A DNA stretch of 64,000 nt from Saprospiraceae bacterium (GCA_020627705.1 JAHDGJ010000007.1:116459-180458); one strand, 5' to 3'; shown: positions 43,701 to 52,518, counted from the first letter of the stretch. The notes: generated from the letters alone by a model not told the origin. Made by a program: numbers and translations.

Positions 43701-45260
43701 TACATCGATTTCTTCTTCATCAAAGCCATTTTGTGTCACACTACTCGAAGCCCCTGCATCTGTGGGCTCTCCCACCTTAAATACCTCGTCATCACAATAG
43801 GTATAGGTGTATTCGTAGGCCACAGCCAGTACTTGATCTGACCTTAATCTAATGTTTAAGGAAATAAACCCAAGTTGAGGATGAAAAGTAAATTCACTTG
43901 GTGAAAGTTTTCTTCCTCTAAAGATTTCGAAATCACGGGTCTCTTGCATGTTATAGGCTGACTTCAGATTGGAAGGCACATTGTTTACCAATCGTGTGTC
44001 ATTATCAACTTGCAAGGTGCTGTAAAGATTACTGATCTCATTATCTGGAAGGATATTGTTGAGCTCGTCTCTTCGATTTGTAGGTACTGTCCCAATCCCT
44101 GGATTGTTCATGTTGTGAAACAAGTCTTCGTCTGTTGTCCCTAAATCGGATAAGGCCGCAATTTGACGACTTTCGGAAGGATTATCGTTTCTGTAATTAC
44201 TTACCCAAACCTCTACATTGACAATGTTCATCACACTGTTGATGTACGGAATAGATTGCATGGACTCCTCAAATCGATTTCTATGATAATACGAGAGGAA
44301 GAAGTGTCGATTTTCGTCGTATTCTGTAGGCGTCACATTAAACTCTTGTTTTAATGCACCACCTTCAATTTTGAGTGACTCTTGATTGGATCTTTGTTGC
44401 GATAATAATCCGGTCAAACGCAAACGACCAAACTGCAGCTCTGTTTTTAACCCAAACAAACTTTGAGCTCCTTGGATAAGGTTACTTCTTAACGGAAGAC
44501 TTACATTACCTGCTTCTATTTTCTTCACAATATCGTCCTCAGAAAACACCTCGGTATCATACTCCAATTTTATTTTTCTATCAAAATCAAAAGAGGCACC
44601 CGTATCATAATTGAATCCTAAATTCAATTTCTCGCCTATCTTACCATCCACATTGATCTGAATGTTCATGTCAAAATCAGGCAGAGGGCCTTGTCTTGCA
44701 GATCTTAAAGGAATATTTGCTCCATCTTGGTATATATAATCGAAGCCAAATGTTAGGTCTATGTTTCCTTGGGGTTCGATAGTGATCTCGTTGCCACCAA
44801 ACATTCGATCTAAAAGAGCCTTGTCTAATGCAATTTTGGACATGGGATCCACCTTGCCGGAGTCACTCTTTTGTCCAGTGGTAATCCCAGCCAAGCCACC
44901 GAAATAAGCCATCTCATCTTTTTTCGCTTTCCACTCCAAATACTCCTCAAAGGTCATATAGCTTGGACTCCGGAAATACTCGTCTCCAATCTTCTCTACG
45001 ATGAAGTAATTACCAGAAACTGGATCATATTCTACTTCTTGAGTAACTTCTTTCGTCTGTAAATCGAATGGATTGTATCGATCATCTGTGATAAAGTCGT
45101 TGTAACGGTCTTGGCCTGGAATAGTATCCAAAGTCACCAAAGAATGCACATGTATTTCGTCCACTAGGTTGTATCCACCTGTGAAACCAAAACAATAACT
45201 TATAAACAAACTACAGACGACAACTAAAATAAATTGTCTAATCTTCATAAATATCTGCAC
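37713..45260 (-). CDS. sprA: T9SS outer-membrane translocon SprA (Sov)
   Basis: A 2515-residue outer-membrane protein, the largest gene here. SprA forms the very large beta-barrel through which T9SS cargo crosses the outer membrane. Evidence: the great length, an N-terminal signal (about 1-25), and family blocks such as GNIDLTFGFDYIYQDGANIPLR, MNIQINVDGKIGEKLNLGFNY (near residue 200), SIDDFEGAGSPIPL, and a barrel-type end RYFSGFTARFTLN. Three Lys-rich stretches (about 1671-1691, 1945-1993, 2383-2426) are predicted loops and are unusual in degree. Located beside ruvA. It would export the T9SS proteins at 2958 and 61527. Confidence 0.96.
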   Translation of the reverse strand: MQIFMKIRQFILVVVCSLFISYCFGFTGGYNLVDEIHVHSLVTLDTIPGQDRYNDFITDDRYNPFDLQTKEVTQEVEYDPVSGNYFIVEKIGDEYFRSPSYMTFEEYLEWKAKKDEMAYFGGLAGITTGQKSDSGKVDPMSKIALDKALLDRMFGGNEITIEPQGNIDLTFGFDYIYQDGANIPLRSARQGPLPDFDMNIQINVDGKIGEKLNLGFNYDTGASFDFDRKIKLEYDTEVFSEDDIVKKIEAGNVSLPLRSNLIQGAQSLFGLKTELQFGRLRLTGLLSQQRSNQESLKIEGGALKQEFNVTPTEYDENRHFFLSYYHRNRFEESMQSIPYINSVMNIVNVEVWVSNYRNDNPSESRQIAALSDLGTTDEDLFHNMNNPGIGTVPTNRRDELNNILPDNEISNLYSTLQVDNDTRLVNNVPSNLKSAYNMQETRDFEIFRGRKLSPSEFTFHPQLGFISLNIRLRSDQVLAVAYEYTYTYCDDEVFKVGEPTDAGASSSVTQNGFDEEEIDVEPEKVIYTKLLKSSNQRVSLPSWDLMMKNVYPIGTSGMNQEDFKFDIFFEDNSDGSLKRFLPEPGFERQPLLNVFNLDRLNASLDPQPDGIFDYVEGLTINTRTGSVYFPVLEPFGSSLENILGPAAAAYQFQEIYDTTKVIAEQTLERNLFVMKGEYKSSVSSEISLGSWNLPQGSVKVTAGSAQLIEGVDYEVDYGIGRLRIINPSYLQSGTPINVTFEDNSLFSLQQKNMIGLRADYTFSENLNIGATYLKLKERPFTQKVNLGEDPINNRVFGLDFTYGAEADWVTKAVDKLPFYSTKEKSNINFTAEVAAIKPGHARGINLDGDGQPRGGVISIDDFEGAGSPIPLATQPNQWILASVPNYGPLGDVNGRFKEGALDNNIESGFNRALLNWYVIDRSFRTGADQQDPYTRTVDQRELFEREIAFQITDLFTFDLNFFPDERGPYNFEGTEPTDNSAGLDVDRSVQANGETLFLNNPEERWGGVMRYLQNNDFQTANVEYLDFWLLNPYMDRRDGSTHDMDENGELIFHLGNVSEDILNDNLQFFENSIPTAQDDIPVEETVWGEIPLRIPILDGFNINIAEEQDLGLDGLDDAGERAKYQDYLNNLAPIPTNSLNQDPANDDFAFITDPDKGFDQLDNLILRSKCINNPEGNYPDRNVQSGFVRGNPFPDKEDLNGNSSLNKGESFYEYRLQLENVGGELSPSTEYLRETKVISGGSGLPDEKWYRFQIPISEGDAINGIEGFRSIQFMRMLVTGFKSQKTFRFAEMEMVRNTWRRQPTACGPVDGVDDGVEFSLDDISRQENADKVPFKYRLPPGIKQEQVFNSTQRLAQDEKALALNICNLREFIPDEDRCEASIVKPVQLDMRVFDDLELFVHAEHNPSTPLSQRLNDKDLTIYIKMGKDFVNNYYEYEIPLYFSDEGSGPDDPIRAVPENIWLDSNKISFPLELFTDIKKLRNADPNVENIDRFERFLDPNRPDAKVTIKGLPSLGYIKGVEIGVRNNSEENRFCGEIWINELRVLGLQERAGLASEARLEVQMADLGTLTSSAGYSSIGWGALDKKVDERAKESILKYDVAADINLGKFFPTNWGLRVPFYAQFSRNIVTPEFDAYELDLTLDEVEDPVLARERSQEVETIRTFNFTNVRKEASKSKKKKGSKPKGNKPWNISNITASYSHTDTERKDFLIKEDKSRDQRLKLEYNYSNRASFIKPFKKVKGKWLRVIKEINFSPLPSSYYFNTEIRRFVNRREFREPQTPQFVFDDRRFTWDRNYGLKWDFFKNLKFNFDATNRAVIDELRQVGIADTPEDREWLDVRGDTIQVSNRSQVDDYWKENFMDFGRNKSYEHKFDVSYTAPLKYIPLTDWINVKARYNANYKWTASSLDYFDPSPVNSLYLGDVIENGQQRTVNATFSFDKIYKKSKFLKEIEKKKRRTKKKKETKDKKKRGDVVDKKVDVKKDPADRKKKKDKGPSNITRALVRPLLALRSVKFNYKEQLGTIVPGINQEYGPQMLGLSNGFDAPGWSFVTGLQPDLSISNSDNWLFKAARNGWITESKFLNNQVKQMSSQTYDARIAIEPYRDFKIDVDFKKQVRKDVFENFKNTEIAAGQPAEFAQLARREVGSFELTYSALKTMFNNDVKMLFDQFKENRINASAILNPGGAPHAEDGQVFQEGFGAVQSEVVIPSFLAAYTGRELNSSWVQRDTSLQTSSGLVYEVSRNGFLPRPNWTLRYNGLKKLPMFENVLSSFTLTHGYKSFLRVNQFRTNLDFDNQDPNKLNLSSGNYYSRFEIPLIQISEQFSPLIGIQMKTKKDFVLNVDYKKSRNLDLSTDVLGRLTEKKSSSITVGVGWTKPNVNIAFLTGDKKSKKKRKKKDDEKADDEKDKKDPKAQNNRNNRLGRGGVNNNRPRDLVFNIDFTLQDDVTHEHDYIQGIADIEGNRGQKVIRLNPSIDYTINENLTLRWFMDYETVRYVANPQLRGTTRYFSGFTARFTLN

Positions 45261-45336
45261 TGAAGCAATTTAACACCTACTAAAAACGAGTTTCTAAGCA
45301 ATGAAGTATATACTTCCAAGCTTAATTTTTACTGGT

Positions 45337-45933
45337 TTAGGACAAAAGTTTTAATACTTTTTTGATCAACATTTCAACTTGTACAAGGTCATCTTCCTCA
45401 GATAACACTTGATCCACTCGCTTAGAAACCAAATTTTTCTGGAAGCCCAGTGATTGTAACGCTGAAATAGCTTCTTGGCGTATAGAATTTGGCACTTTTT
45501 GCGTCAAAATTAAATCCTTATCCTTCCCATACATCTTAATCACCTTATCCTTCAAATCTAGTATCACTCGTTGAGCCGTCTTAGCTCCTATACCTTTAAC
45601 GGCACTAAACCTTGAGACGTCTTCATTTACTATACTGTCACGCACCTCATCTCCTGTCATCGAACTTAATATGAGTCTTGCCGTGTTAGCCCCTATTCCA
45701 CTGACAGAAATTAGGTGCAAAAACATCTTTTTTTCCTTTTCACTTGCAAATCCAAACAGCGTATGACTGTCTTCCTTTACTTGCAAATGGGTAAAAAGTT
45801 TAATCCTATCCACACCTTCCAAGGCTGCATAGGTATTTAAACTGATGTTTATTAAATACCCAATTCCCCCTGTTTCTAAATGAATATAGGTCGGCGACTT
45901 AAACGTAATTTCTCCTTTGATATAAGCAAACAA
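45337..45933 (-). CDS. ruvA: Holliday junction branch migration protein RuvA
   Basis: RuvA binds Holliday junctions and loads RuvB. About 198 residues from the TTG at 45933, giving the family start FAYIKGEITFK. A TTG at 45954 is excluded because it overlaps the promoter box at 45952-45959. Motifs: LETGGIGYLINI, EDSHTLFGFASEKEKKMFLHL, and the helix-hairpin-helix SVSGIGANTARLIL and AVKGIGAKTAQRVILDLKDK. A C-terminal domain (about 150-198) for RuvB contact is present. Cytoplasmic. It lies just upstream of sprA on the same strand. Confidence 0.95.
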   Translation of the reverse strand: MFAYIKGEITFKSPTYIHLETGGIGYLINISLNTYAALEGVDRIKLFTHLQVKEDSHTLFGFASEKEKKMFLHLISVSGIGANTARLILSSMTGDEVRDSIVNEDVSRFSAVKGIGAKTAQRVILDLKDKVIKMYGKDKDLILTQKVPNSIRQEAISALQSLGFQKNLVSKRVDQVLSEEDDLVQVEMLIKKVLKLLS

Positions 45934-45951
45934 TAGATAAAGTTTAACGGT

Positions 45952-45959
45952 CAAAGATA
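45952..45959 (-). promoter_or_regulatory. Promoter -7 box for ruvA
   Basis: TATCTTTG on the minus strand, a full TAnnTTTG match, 18 bp before the TTG start at 45933. It overlaps the alternative upstream start and so decides the start. Confidence 0.6.
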
Positions 45960-46063
45960 AGTATGATATAATTCATATTAAAATAATTCTTAATATATAG
46001 TGTTGCTATTTTTATAGGTATTCTAGGCGTAAAGGCTTTATTTTAGCTGCTTAATTCTATCAA

Positions 46064-47335
46064 ATGAACATTTTACTGATCGGCGGAGGAGGTAGAGAAA
46101 ATGCCTTGGTATGGAAACTCAAACAAAGCAAACTTTGTACATCCGTTTTTATTAGCCCAGGCAATGCAGGAACCCATGCACTCGGAGAAAACGTCAGCCT
46201 CGATCTCGGCAATTTGGATGAAATCAGATCATTTTGTCTTAATAACACCATTAAAATGGTAGTGGTAGGACCTGAGGCACCTTTGGTAGATGGGATTTTT
46301 GATCGATTCAAAGCTGATGCTGTATTAAAAGACTTGCTTTTTATTGGACCTAGTAAGGAAGCAGCCAAACTGGAAGGGAGCAAAGCCTATGCAAAAGAGT
46401 TTATGATAGAATTTGACATTCCAACGGCAAAATATGGTACATTCTCTTTGGAAACGTTGGACAAAGGCAAGGAATTCTTAAGTACTATGACCCCTCCTTA
46501 TGTGTTAAAAGCAGATGGCCTTGCGGCTGGAAAGGGCGTACTTATATTGGATAGTCTTGAAGAAGCACAAGCCTCTTTAGCAGAAATGCTCCATGGCAAG
46601 TTTGGTGCAGCATCCAATGAGGTGGTTATTGAAGAATTTTTAAAAGGCTTAGAATTTTCGGTTTTTGCCCTAACGGATGGTAAAAACTATGTCATTTTGC
46701 CTGAAGCCAAGGATTATAAGCGCATTGGGGAAGGAGATACTGGCTTGAATACAGGTGGCATGGGGGCAATATCTCCAGTGCCCTTTGTTGATCAAAAAAT
46801 GTGGGATAAAGTCATACGTAGAATTATTGAACCAACGATCACTGGGATAAATACCCGTCAAATGGAATACCAAGGCTTTGTATTTTTTGGCCTCATTGAG
46901 CAAGATGGCGAACCTTATGTTATCGAATACAATTGCAGATTGGGAGATCCTGAAACAGAAGTAATTTTACCTAGATTAAAAAATGACTTAGTGGAGCTTT
47001 TCACGAAATGTGCCAATAAAGAGCTTGACCAGTGCACCATTGCCCTTGACCCTCAAACAGCTGCCACGGTGATGTTGGTTTCTGGTGGTTATCCCGAGGC
47101 ATACCAAAAAGGCAAAGCCATTCAATTAGCTAAATCGGGCGATTCGATCCTTTTCCACGCAGGAACAAAAATTCAGGACGGTCAATTGCTTACAAATGGA
47201 GGAAGAGTTTTAGCCATCACTTCCTTAGGGGATTCTATCGAAGAAGCCACTTCCAAATCCTTTGATCTTGCAAAAAAGGTGGCTTTTGAAGGAAAGTATT
47301 ATAGAAAAGACATTGGTAAAGATTTGTTGTCATGA
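46064..47335 (+). CDS. purD: Phosphoribosylamine--glycine ligase
   Basis: Second step of purine synthesis: joins glycine to phosphoribosylamine with ATP. The 423-residue ATP-grasp enzyme begins MNILLIGGGGRENALVWKLKQS and has VVGPEAPLVDGIFD, FIGPSKEAAKLEGSKAYAKEFM, KADGLAAGKGVLIL, VIEEFLKGLEFSVFALTDG, NTGGMGAISP, and FVFFGLIEQDGEPYVIEYNCRLGDPETEVILPRL (residue stretches in order). Cytoplasmic. The stop overlaps the murF-alr ATG by four bases (ATGA), coupling purine and cell-wall genes. Confidence 0.97.
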   Translation: MNILLIGGGGRENALVWKLKQSKLCTSVFISPGNAGTHALGENVSLDLGNLDEIRSFCLNNTIKMVVVGPEAPLVDGIFDRFKADAVLKDLLFIGPSKEAAKLEGSKAYAKEFMIEFDIPTAKYGTFSLETLDKGKEFLSTMTPPYVLKADGLAAGKGVLILDSLEEAQASLAEMLHGKFGAASNEVVIEEFLKGLEFSVFALTDGKNYVILPEAKDYKRIGEGDTGLNTGGMGAISPVPFVDQKMWDKVIRRIIEPTITGINTRQMEYQGFVFFGLIEQDGEPYVIEYNCRLGDPETEVILPRLKNDLVELFTKCANKELDQCTIALDPQTAATVMLVSGGYPEAYQKGKAIQLAKSGDSILFHAGTKIQDGQLLTNGGRVLAITSLGDSIEEATSKSFDLAKKVAFEGKYYRKDIGKDLLS

Positions 47336-49686
47336 AGCTATCGAGTGAAGAAATTCTTGAACAATTAGGTGCCCAACTCCTGAACAAGAATTTATTCGAA
47401 AGCGAGGTATCCAATGTTTCTTTTGATTCCAGGAAAATAATTTTTGGTCCCAAAAGTCTTTTCTTCGCTTTTACAACACCAAAAGATGATGGTCACAATT
47501 ACCTTGACGAGGCTTATGAAAAAGGAGTGCGGAATTTTGTCGTATCAAAGAAGGTATCGCCTTTAGAAAATGCCAACTATTATTATGTAGAACACACCTT
47601 GGATGCATTACAGCTTTTAGCTAAAAAGCATCGACAAACTATTAAGGCCAAAGTGATCGGTATTACAGGCAGTTATGGCAAAACAATCATAAAAGATGGG
47701 CTATATGATGTTTTAAAATCAAACTATGCGGTAGTAAAATCTCCCAATAGTTTTAATTCTCAAATTGGCGTCAGTCTCTCTGTCTTACAGATTCAAAAAC
47801 ATCACGAGATTGCCATTATAGAAGCTGGCATTTCTAAACCTACGGAAATGCTAAAACTCCATGAGATTATAAAACCCGATTTCGGGATTTTGACCAGTTT
47901 TGGCAAAGCACATGATTATTATTTTGAAAGCAAAAGTCAAAAATTAAAAGAAAAACTTATCCTTTTCAAAGACTGCAAATCCATTATAGCACCTCAAAAA
48001 CTTGCTTCGCTTATCGAGGTCGAAGCAAGCGAATTGTTAGATTTTATCCACTTTTCTGATCAAAAAGTCTACCCAACCCTTTCTGAGGGAATTTTTCAAC
48101 AAAACAAATCACTGATCAAACTGGCTTGTGAAACATGGGGTTTTGAAATTGATGACTTGGACCAAATCCTCAAAGGACTGGGCTCGAGTGAAATGCGCCT
48201 AGAAATCGAAAAAGGGAAAAATGGGAATTTGATCATCAATGACGCCTACACTGTAGACAACGATTCGCTTCGACTTGCCCTTGATTTTTTTGCCCAACAA
48301 AGCGGTACCCGAAAGCGTGTTTTAATTCTAAGTGAATTTGACCTATTAGACGAATTCAAACCAAAAGAATATGCACTAAGTAGTGCGATACTTAACGAAC
48401 ATTATATTGATGAAGTACTCATTATTGGACAAACTTTGTTCTCTTACATCCAACATAGATCAAAATGTTTATTTCATTCGAAAGATGATTTGCTCGAACA
48501 TTTGAAAAACAAAGAATACAGCAACACAGCATTTTTAATCAAAGGGTCTCGAAAAAACAAAATGGAAAGCATTTCCGATTTCCTAGTTTCCTATCTACAT
48601 GATACTTGTTTACAAATCAACTTGTCGGCTCTTCAACATAATGTAAGAAGTTATAAATCTCTCTTAAAAGAAGAAACAGAAATCTTAGGGATAATTAAGG
48701 CCGGAGCCTACGGAAGTGGGAGCATTGAAATTGCACAAGCTCTAATTCAAACAGGAATACAAAGCCTTGCTGTAGCATTCTCTGAAGAAGCCATAATACT
48801 GAGACAAGGTGGAATTACAATACCTATTGTTATTCTCAATCCGCAAAGCACTGCCCAAGAGGCATGGTTTGAGTATGAGCTAGAACCTATAGTTTATGGA
48901 CTGGATCAATTAAAATCAATTCTATCCCTTGCTGATGAACTTAAAAAAACCATTGATGTCCATCTAAATATTAATACAGGGCTAAATCGTTTGGGCATTG
49001 AAGCCCGAGAAATCGAAGAAGTTATTAGTGGATTAAAAAACTCTTCACTTGGTTTGAAGTCAGCATTTACGCATTTAAGTGCCAGTGAAGACCCTTCGGA
49101 AGACGCATTTACACATCAACAAATTGAAAAATTTTTGGATATGTATCAAACCCTTGAAATGCATGGTTTGGGATGTAAAAAGCATGTGTTGAATACCACA
49201 GGTATTCCGAGATTTCCAGAATATCAATTTGACATGGTGCGATTGGGTTTAGGACTATACGGGATCCATCCTGGCCCTAAAAAACCAGACTTACAAAAAG
49301 TACATGCACTAAAAACAAAAGTGATCCAAATAAAAGAATTGGATAGTGAGGCATCAATTAGTTACAATCGAAGGTTTAAAACCACACAAAAAACCCGTAT
49401 TGCTACCTTGCCTATTGGTTATGCAGATGGTTTGCCCAGACTAGCGGGCATCAATAAATTTGAGGTCCTCATCCAAAATACTAAGGCTCCTATTGTCGGA
49501 AATGTTTGTATGGATTTAACTATGATCAACATTGATCACGTACAAAATGTAAACATAGGCGACGAAGTCGTCGTCTTTAATGAAGAACTTGAAATAGAAG
49601 ATTTGGCAAAAGCATGTAATTCAATACCTTACGAGATATTATGTAATATTTCACCTAGAGTAAAGCGTGTATTATTAAGAGAATAA
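47332..49686 (+). CDS. Bifunctional MurF ligase / alanine racemase
   Basis: A 784-residue fusion typical of Bacteroidota. The N-terminal MurF half (about 1-415) adds D-Ala-D-Ala to the UDP-MurNAc tripeptide; its ATP loop is GITGSYGKT (Lys117), followed by SPNSFNSQIGVSLS. The C-terminal alanine racemase half (about 423-784) makes D-Ala; the PLP lysine is Lys456 in IIKAGAYGSGS and the catalytic Tyr678 is in SYNRRF, with RIATLPIGYADGLPR. Both halves therefore look active. Cytoplasmic. Translationally coupled to purD (4-bp overlap). Confidence 0.96.
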   Translation: MKLSSEEILEQLGAQLLNKNLFESEVSNVSFDSRKIIFGPKSLFFAFTTPKDDGHNYLDEAYEKGVRNFVVSKKVSPLENANYYYVEHTLDALQLLAKKHRQTIKAKVIGITGSYGKTIIKDGLYDVLKSNYAVVKSPNSFNSQIGVSLSVLQIQKHHEIAIIEAGISKPTEMLKLHEIIKPDFGILTSFGKAHDYYFESKSQKLKEKLILFKDCKSIIAPQKLASLIEVEASELLDFIHFSDQKVYPTLSEGIFQQNKSLIKLACETWGFEIDDLDQILKGLGSSEMRLEIEKGKNGNLIINDAYTVDNDSLRLALDFFAQQSGTRKRVLILSEFDLLDEFKPKEYALSSAILNEHYIDEVLIIGQTLFSYIQHRSKCLFHSKDDLLEHLKNKEYSNTAFLIKGSRKNKMESISDFLVSYLHDTCLQINLSALQHNVRSYKSLLKEETEILGIIKAGAYGSGSIEIAQALIQTGIQSLAVAFSEEAIILRQGGITIPIVILNPQSTAQEAWFEYELEPIVYGLDQLKSILSLADELKKTIDVHLNINTGLNRLGIEAREIEEVISGLKNSSLGLKSAFTHLSASEDPSEDAFTHQQIEKFLDMYQTLEMHGLGCKKHVLNTTGIPRFPEYQFDMVRLGLGLYGIHPGPKKPDLQKVHALKTKVIQIKELDSEASISYNRRFKTTQKTRIATLPIGYADGLPRLAGINKFEVLIQNTKAPIVGNVCMDLTMINIDHVQNVNIGDEVVVFNEELEIEDLAKACNSIPYEILCNISPRVKRVLLRE

Positions 49687-49701
49687 TAATTAAGTCTCCC
49701 T

Positions 49702-49709
49702 TATCTTCG
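49702..49709 (+). promoter_or_regulatory. Promoter -7-like box for PPIase operon
   Basis: TATCTTCG, one base from TAnnTTTG, lies just after the murF-alr stop and 33 bp before the PPIase ATG. Confidence 0.4.
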
Positions 49710-49742
49710 CAGTATTTTAGAATTGGTAGAACGCCACAACTT

Positions 49743-51701
49743 ATGAGAAACAGTTTATTAATTTTCCTTTCTGTATTTTTTTTAAACACATTGATAGCTC
49801 AAGATGACCCGGTTTTATTTACTGTGGAAGGTACTCCTGTATCCTTGTCTGAATTTGACTATATCTACAACAAAAACAACGGAAAAAATGCAGATTACTC
49901 CGAAAAGAGTGTGCAAGAGTACCTTGATCTGTATGTCAATTTTAAATTAAAGGTCCAACGCGCTCGTGAAATGAAATTGGATACCATTAAAACGCTTCAA
50001 AAAGAACTTGATGGGTATAGAAAGCAACTGTCCAATGCTTACTTAGTGGATAATGAAGTTTCGGACAATTTGATCAAAGAAGTTTTTGAAAGAAAAAAAG
50101 AAGATCTAAGAATCTCGCACATCCTAATTGCTGCTTCCGACAAAGACAATTTGGTCAGACAAAAAGAGGTACAAGGGAAACTTCAAAAAATTGAAAAAGC
50201 ACTTGCTGGTGGTTTAAAATTTGAAGATGTGGCCAAACAATTTTCTGATGACAAACAATCTTCAGTAAATGGTGGCGATATTGGATACATTACCTCGATG
50301 CTTCCTCAAGGGTTCTATGACTTCGAATCGAGCGTGTATGGTTTGAAAGTAGGAGAAGTAAGTGCGCCAGTAAAATCACCTTATGGTTACCATATTGCAA
50401 AATTGACCGAACGTAGACCTGCAAGAGGTGAAATGGAAATAAGTCATATTCTAATCCGTAAGAAATATAAAGGCCAAGAGGTGCCGGGTGCTAAAAAGAA
50501 AGTGGACAGTCTTTACAATGCCCTCAAACTAGGGGCAGATTTTGAAAAAGTATGCAAAGAGCATTCTGAAGATTTAAAGACAAAAACGAGAGGTGGATAT
50601 TTGGGCTTTTTCGGAATTAATAGATATGAAAAGAGCTTTGAAGAGGCAGCTTTTGGTCTCGAGGTTGATAATGCTATTGCAGCACCGATTGAAACTGCGG
50701 TGGGCTATCATATCATAAGAAGAATAAGTAAAAAAGATTTGACCGATTTTTCGAAGGCCAAAAAACAATTAAAAAGAGTGGTATCTAAATCCAGTAGATT
50801 TGATATTGCCAGAAAAGCTTTAATCGAACAAATTAAAGAAGAAGGCGCCTTTACAGAAAACAGAAATGCCCTTGGGCAATTTAAAAGTACCCTAGACAAA
50901 GAATTCTTCAATTTTCAATGGGAAATTCCTGAGTTGCCAGATATGGAGTTGTTTTCCTTTAAGAATAACCAGCGAGCTACAGTAAGAGAATTTGCTGCCT
51001 ATTGCAAAAGATCTTCAAAGGCTAGATTAAGGTATAATAAAACGACTGATCCTAACAAAGCTGCGGACGAACTTTATGATCAATTTGTAACCGATGCAGC
51101 AATACAGTACGAAGAATCAAACCTTGAAAACAAATACCCAGAGTTTAAAGCATTGATGCGAGAATACAGAGAAGGGATTCTTTTATTTGAAGCCACAGAA
51201 AGAGAAGTGTGGAGCAAAGCCTCCTCGGATACACTGGGTTTAAAAAACTATTACAATCAGAACAAAGAAAAGTATAAATGGAACGAAAGAGCTCGAGTCA
51301 CGCAATACGATTTCAATGTTACTGAAGCCAAAAAAATGAAAAAGGTTTTTAAACTGTTGAAGAAGAAATCGATTCCAGAGGTTCAAGAAAAATTTAAAGA
51401 CGACAAGCTAAAAATTGGGTCTAAAGAGTTGGTTATTGACAAAAGCGATGACCGCCTAAAGGATATTAGAAAATGGAAAATTGGAGAGATGACTCGACCG
51501 AGTGCAGATGTCAAAATGGGTAAAACAACTGTATTTAAAATAATGGAGATTTTACCAGCAGGACAAAAACAATTATCTGATGCGCGGGGCTATGTGATTT
51601 CGGATTATCAAGACTCTTTAGAAAAATCTTGGATAAGTGATTTGAAATCAAAATATACTGTCCAGATAAATGAAGAGGTTTTTAAATCCTTGATCAAATA
51701 A
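49743..51701 (+). CDS. Periplasmic peptidyl-prolyl isomerase (PpiC/SurA type, two rotamase domains)
   Basis: A 652-residue secreted parvulin (signal peptide about 1-19). An N-terminal chaperone-like helical region (20-115) is followed by two rotamase domains, starting ISHILIAASDKDN (residue 124) and ISHILIRKKYKGQ (residue 233), each with the pattern FEDVAKQFSDD or FEKVCKEHSED then GGDIGY or GGYLGFF. A long charged C-terminal region (330-652) resembles a second chaperone segment. It probably assists folding of outer-membrane proteins. First of three genes (gaps of 3 and 1 bp) of this type. Confidence 0.92.
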   Translation: MRNSLLIFLSVFFLNTLIAQDDPVLFTVEGTPVSLSEFDYIYNKNNGKNADYSEKSVQEYLDLYVNFKLKVQRAREMKLDTIKTLQKELDGYRKQLSNAYLVDNEVSDNLIKEVFERKKEDLRISHILIAASDKDNLVRQKEVQGKLQKIEKALAGGLKFEDVAKQFSDDKQSSVNGGDIGYITSMLPQGFYDFESSVYGLKVGEVSAPVKSPYGYHIAKLTERRPARGEMEISHILIRKKYKGQEVPGAKKKVDSLYNALKLGADFEKVCKEHSEDLKTKTRGGYLGFFGINRYEKSFEEAAFGLEVDNAIAAPIETAVGYHIIRRISKKDLTDFSKAKKQLKRVVSKSSRFDIARKALIEQIKEEGAFTENRNALGQFKSTLDKEFFNFQWEIPELPDMELFSFKNNQRATVREFAAYCKRSSKARLRYNKTTDPNKAADELYDQFVTDAAIQYEESNLENKYPEFKALMREYREGILLFEATEREVWSKASSDTLGLKNYYNQNKEKYKWNERARVTQYDFNVTEAKKMKKVFKLLKKKSIPEVQEKFKDDKLKIGSKELVIDKSDDRLKDIRKWKIGEMTRPSADVKMGKTTVFKIMEILPAGQKQLSDARGYVISDYQDSLEKSWISDLKSKYTVQINEEVFKSLIK

Positions 51702-51704
51702 AAT

Positions 51705-52517
51705 TTGTTGAGATTTTTCCCAATTGTCATTCTTTTTCTTTTTGCATGTAAAGAAAATACTTCGTCCAAGGTAAAGTTGGCTTCTTACGATGGAGAGGAT
51801 TTATTTCTTTCTGATATTTCGCATAAAATTCCAAGTTTGAGCGCCGAAGATTCTGTCAGGTACATTAATCAACTGGTAGAAGAATGGCTTAGGGAAACCA
51901 TAATTTTGGCAGATGCAAAAAAAGAAATAGACCTTTCAACAATCAAACCTTTTGTTAAGTCCTATGAAAATGAATTAATCTTAGGTGAATACGACAAAGG
52001 GTTAATAGAAAAAAAACTCAATACCTCAATCTCGGAAACCGACATTTTAAGTTTTATTGAAAAAAATGAACTTGATTTTTCGGAAGAAGTGGAATACTAC
52101 AATTTGCGCTTTGCCAAATTTAAATCTTCCGTTTCTGATCTCGAAAAGGTTGATTTGCTATGGGAAAAAAAAGAATGGTCCTCTTTAACGATGTATTGTA
52201 GTAATTTCGCGGAAATTTGTCAGTTAGATGAAAAATGGATGAGTTTAACAGAACTTAAACAATTTTTACCTGCGGAATTATTAAAAACAAACGTTCTCAA
52301 AGAGAAAAAATATTTGCAACGAAGCAAAGATCAATTTGAGTACTTTTTATACTTAAGTGATAAAAAAACGGCATCAAATACTTTAGATGAGACCTCTAGA
52401 GCTAAAATCAAAGAATTGATTTTACTTGAGCGGTCAAACGAAATACTCAAAGAGCATAAAAAGAATTTGTATCAAAAAGAATTGGAAGATCAAAAATTTA
52501 AATCTTATCTCAATTAG
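51705..52517 (+). CDS. Lipoprotein related to PPIase N-terminal chaperone domain
   Basis: A 270-residue lipoprotein with lipobox FLFAC (Cys15) after a TTG start at 51705 (second TTG at 51708 possible). The pattern YDGEDLFLSDISHKIPSLSAEDSVRYINQLVEEWLRETIILADAKKE, about 27-72, resembles the SurA_N helical chaperone domain, but no rotamase domain follows. It lies between two parvulin genes with 3-bp and 1-bp gaps, so it is part of the same operon and probably a tethered chaperone for outer-membrane proteins. No isomerase activity is expected. Confidence 0.8.
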   Translation: MLRFFPIVILFLFACKENTSSKVKLASYDGEDLFLSDISHKIPSLSAEDSVRYINQLVEEWLRETIILADAKKEIDLSTIKPFVKSYENELILGEYDKGLIEKKLNTSISETDILSFIEKNELDFSEEVEYYNLRFAKFKSSVSDLEKVDLLWEKKEWSSLTMYCSNFAEICQLDEKWMSLTELKQFLPAELLKTNVLKEKKYLQRSKDQFEYFLYLSDKKTASNTLDETSRAKIKELILLERSNEILKEHKKNLYQKELEDQKFKSYLN

Positions 52518-52518
52518 A

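Noticed and set aside
52426..52518. Upstream TTG start for the SurA-like gene
   Set aside because: It would remove the signal peptide from the N-terminus and lies within the preceding gene; the ATG at 52519 gives a clean signal sequence.
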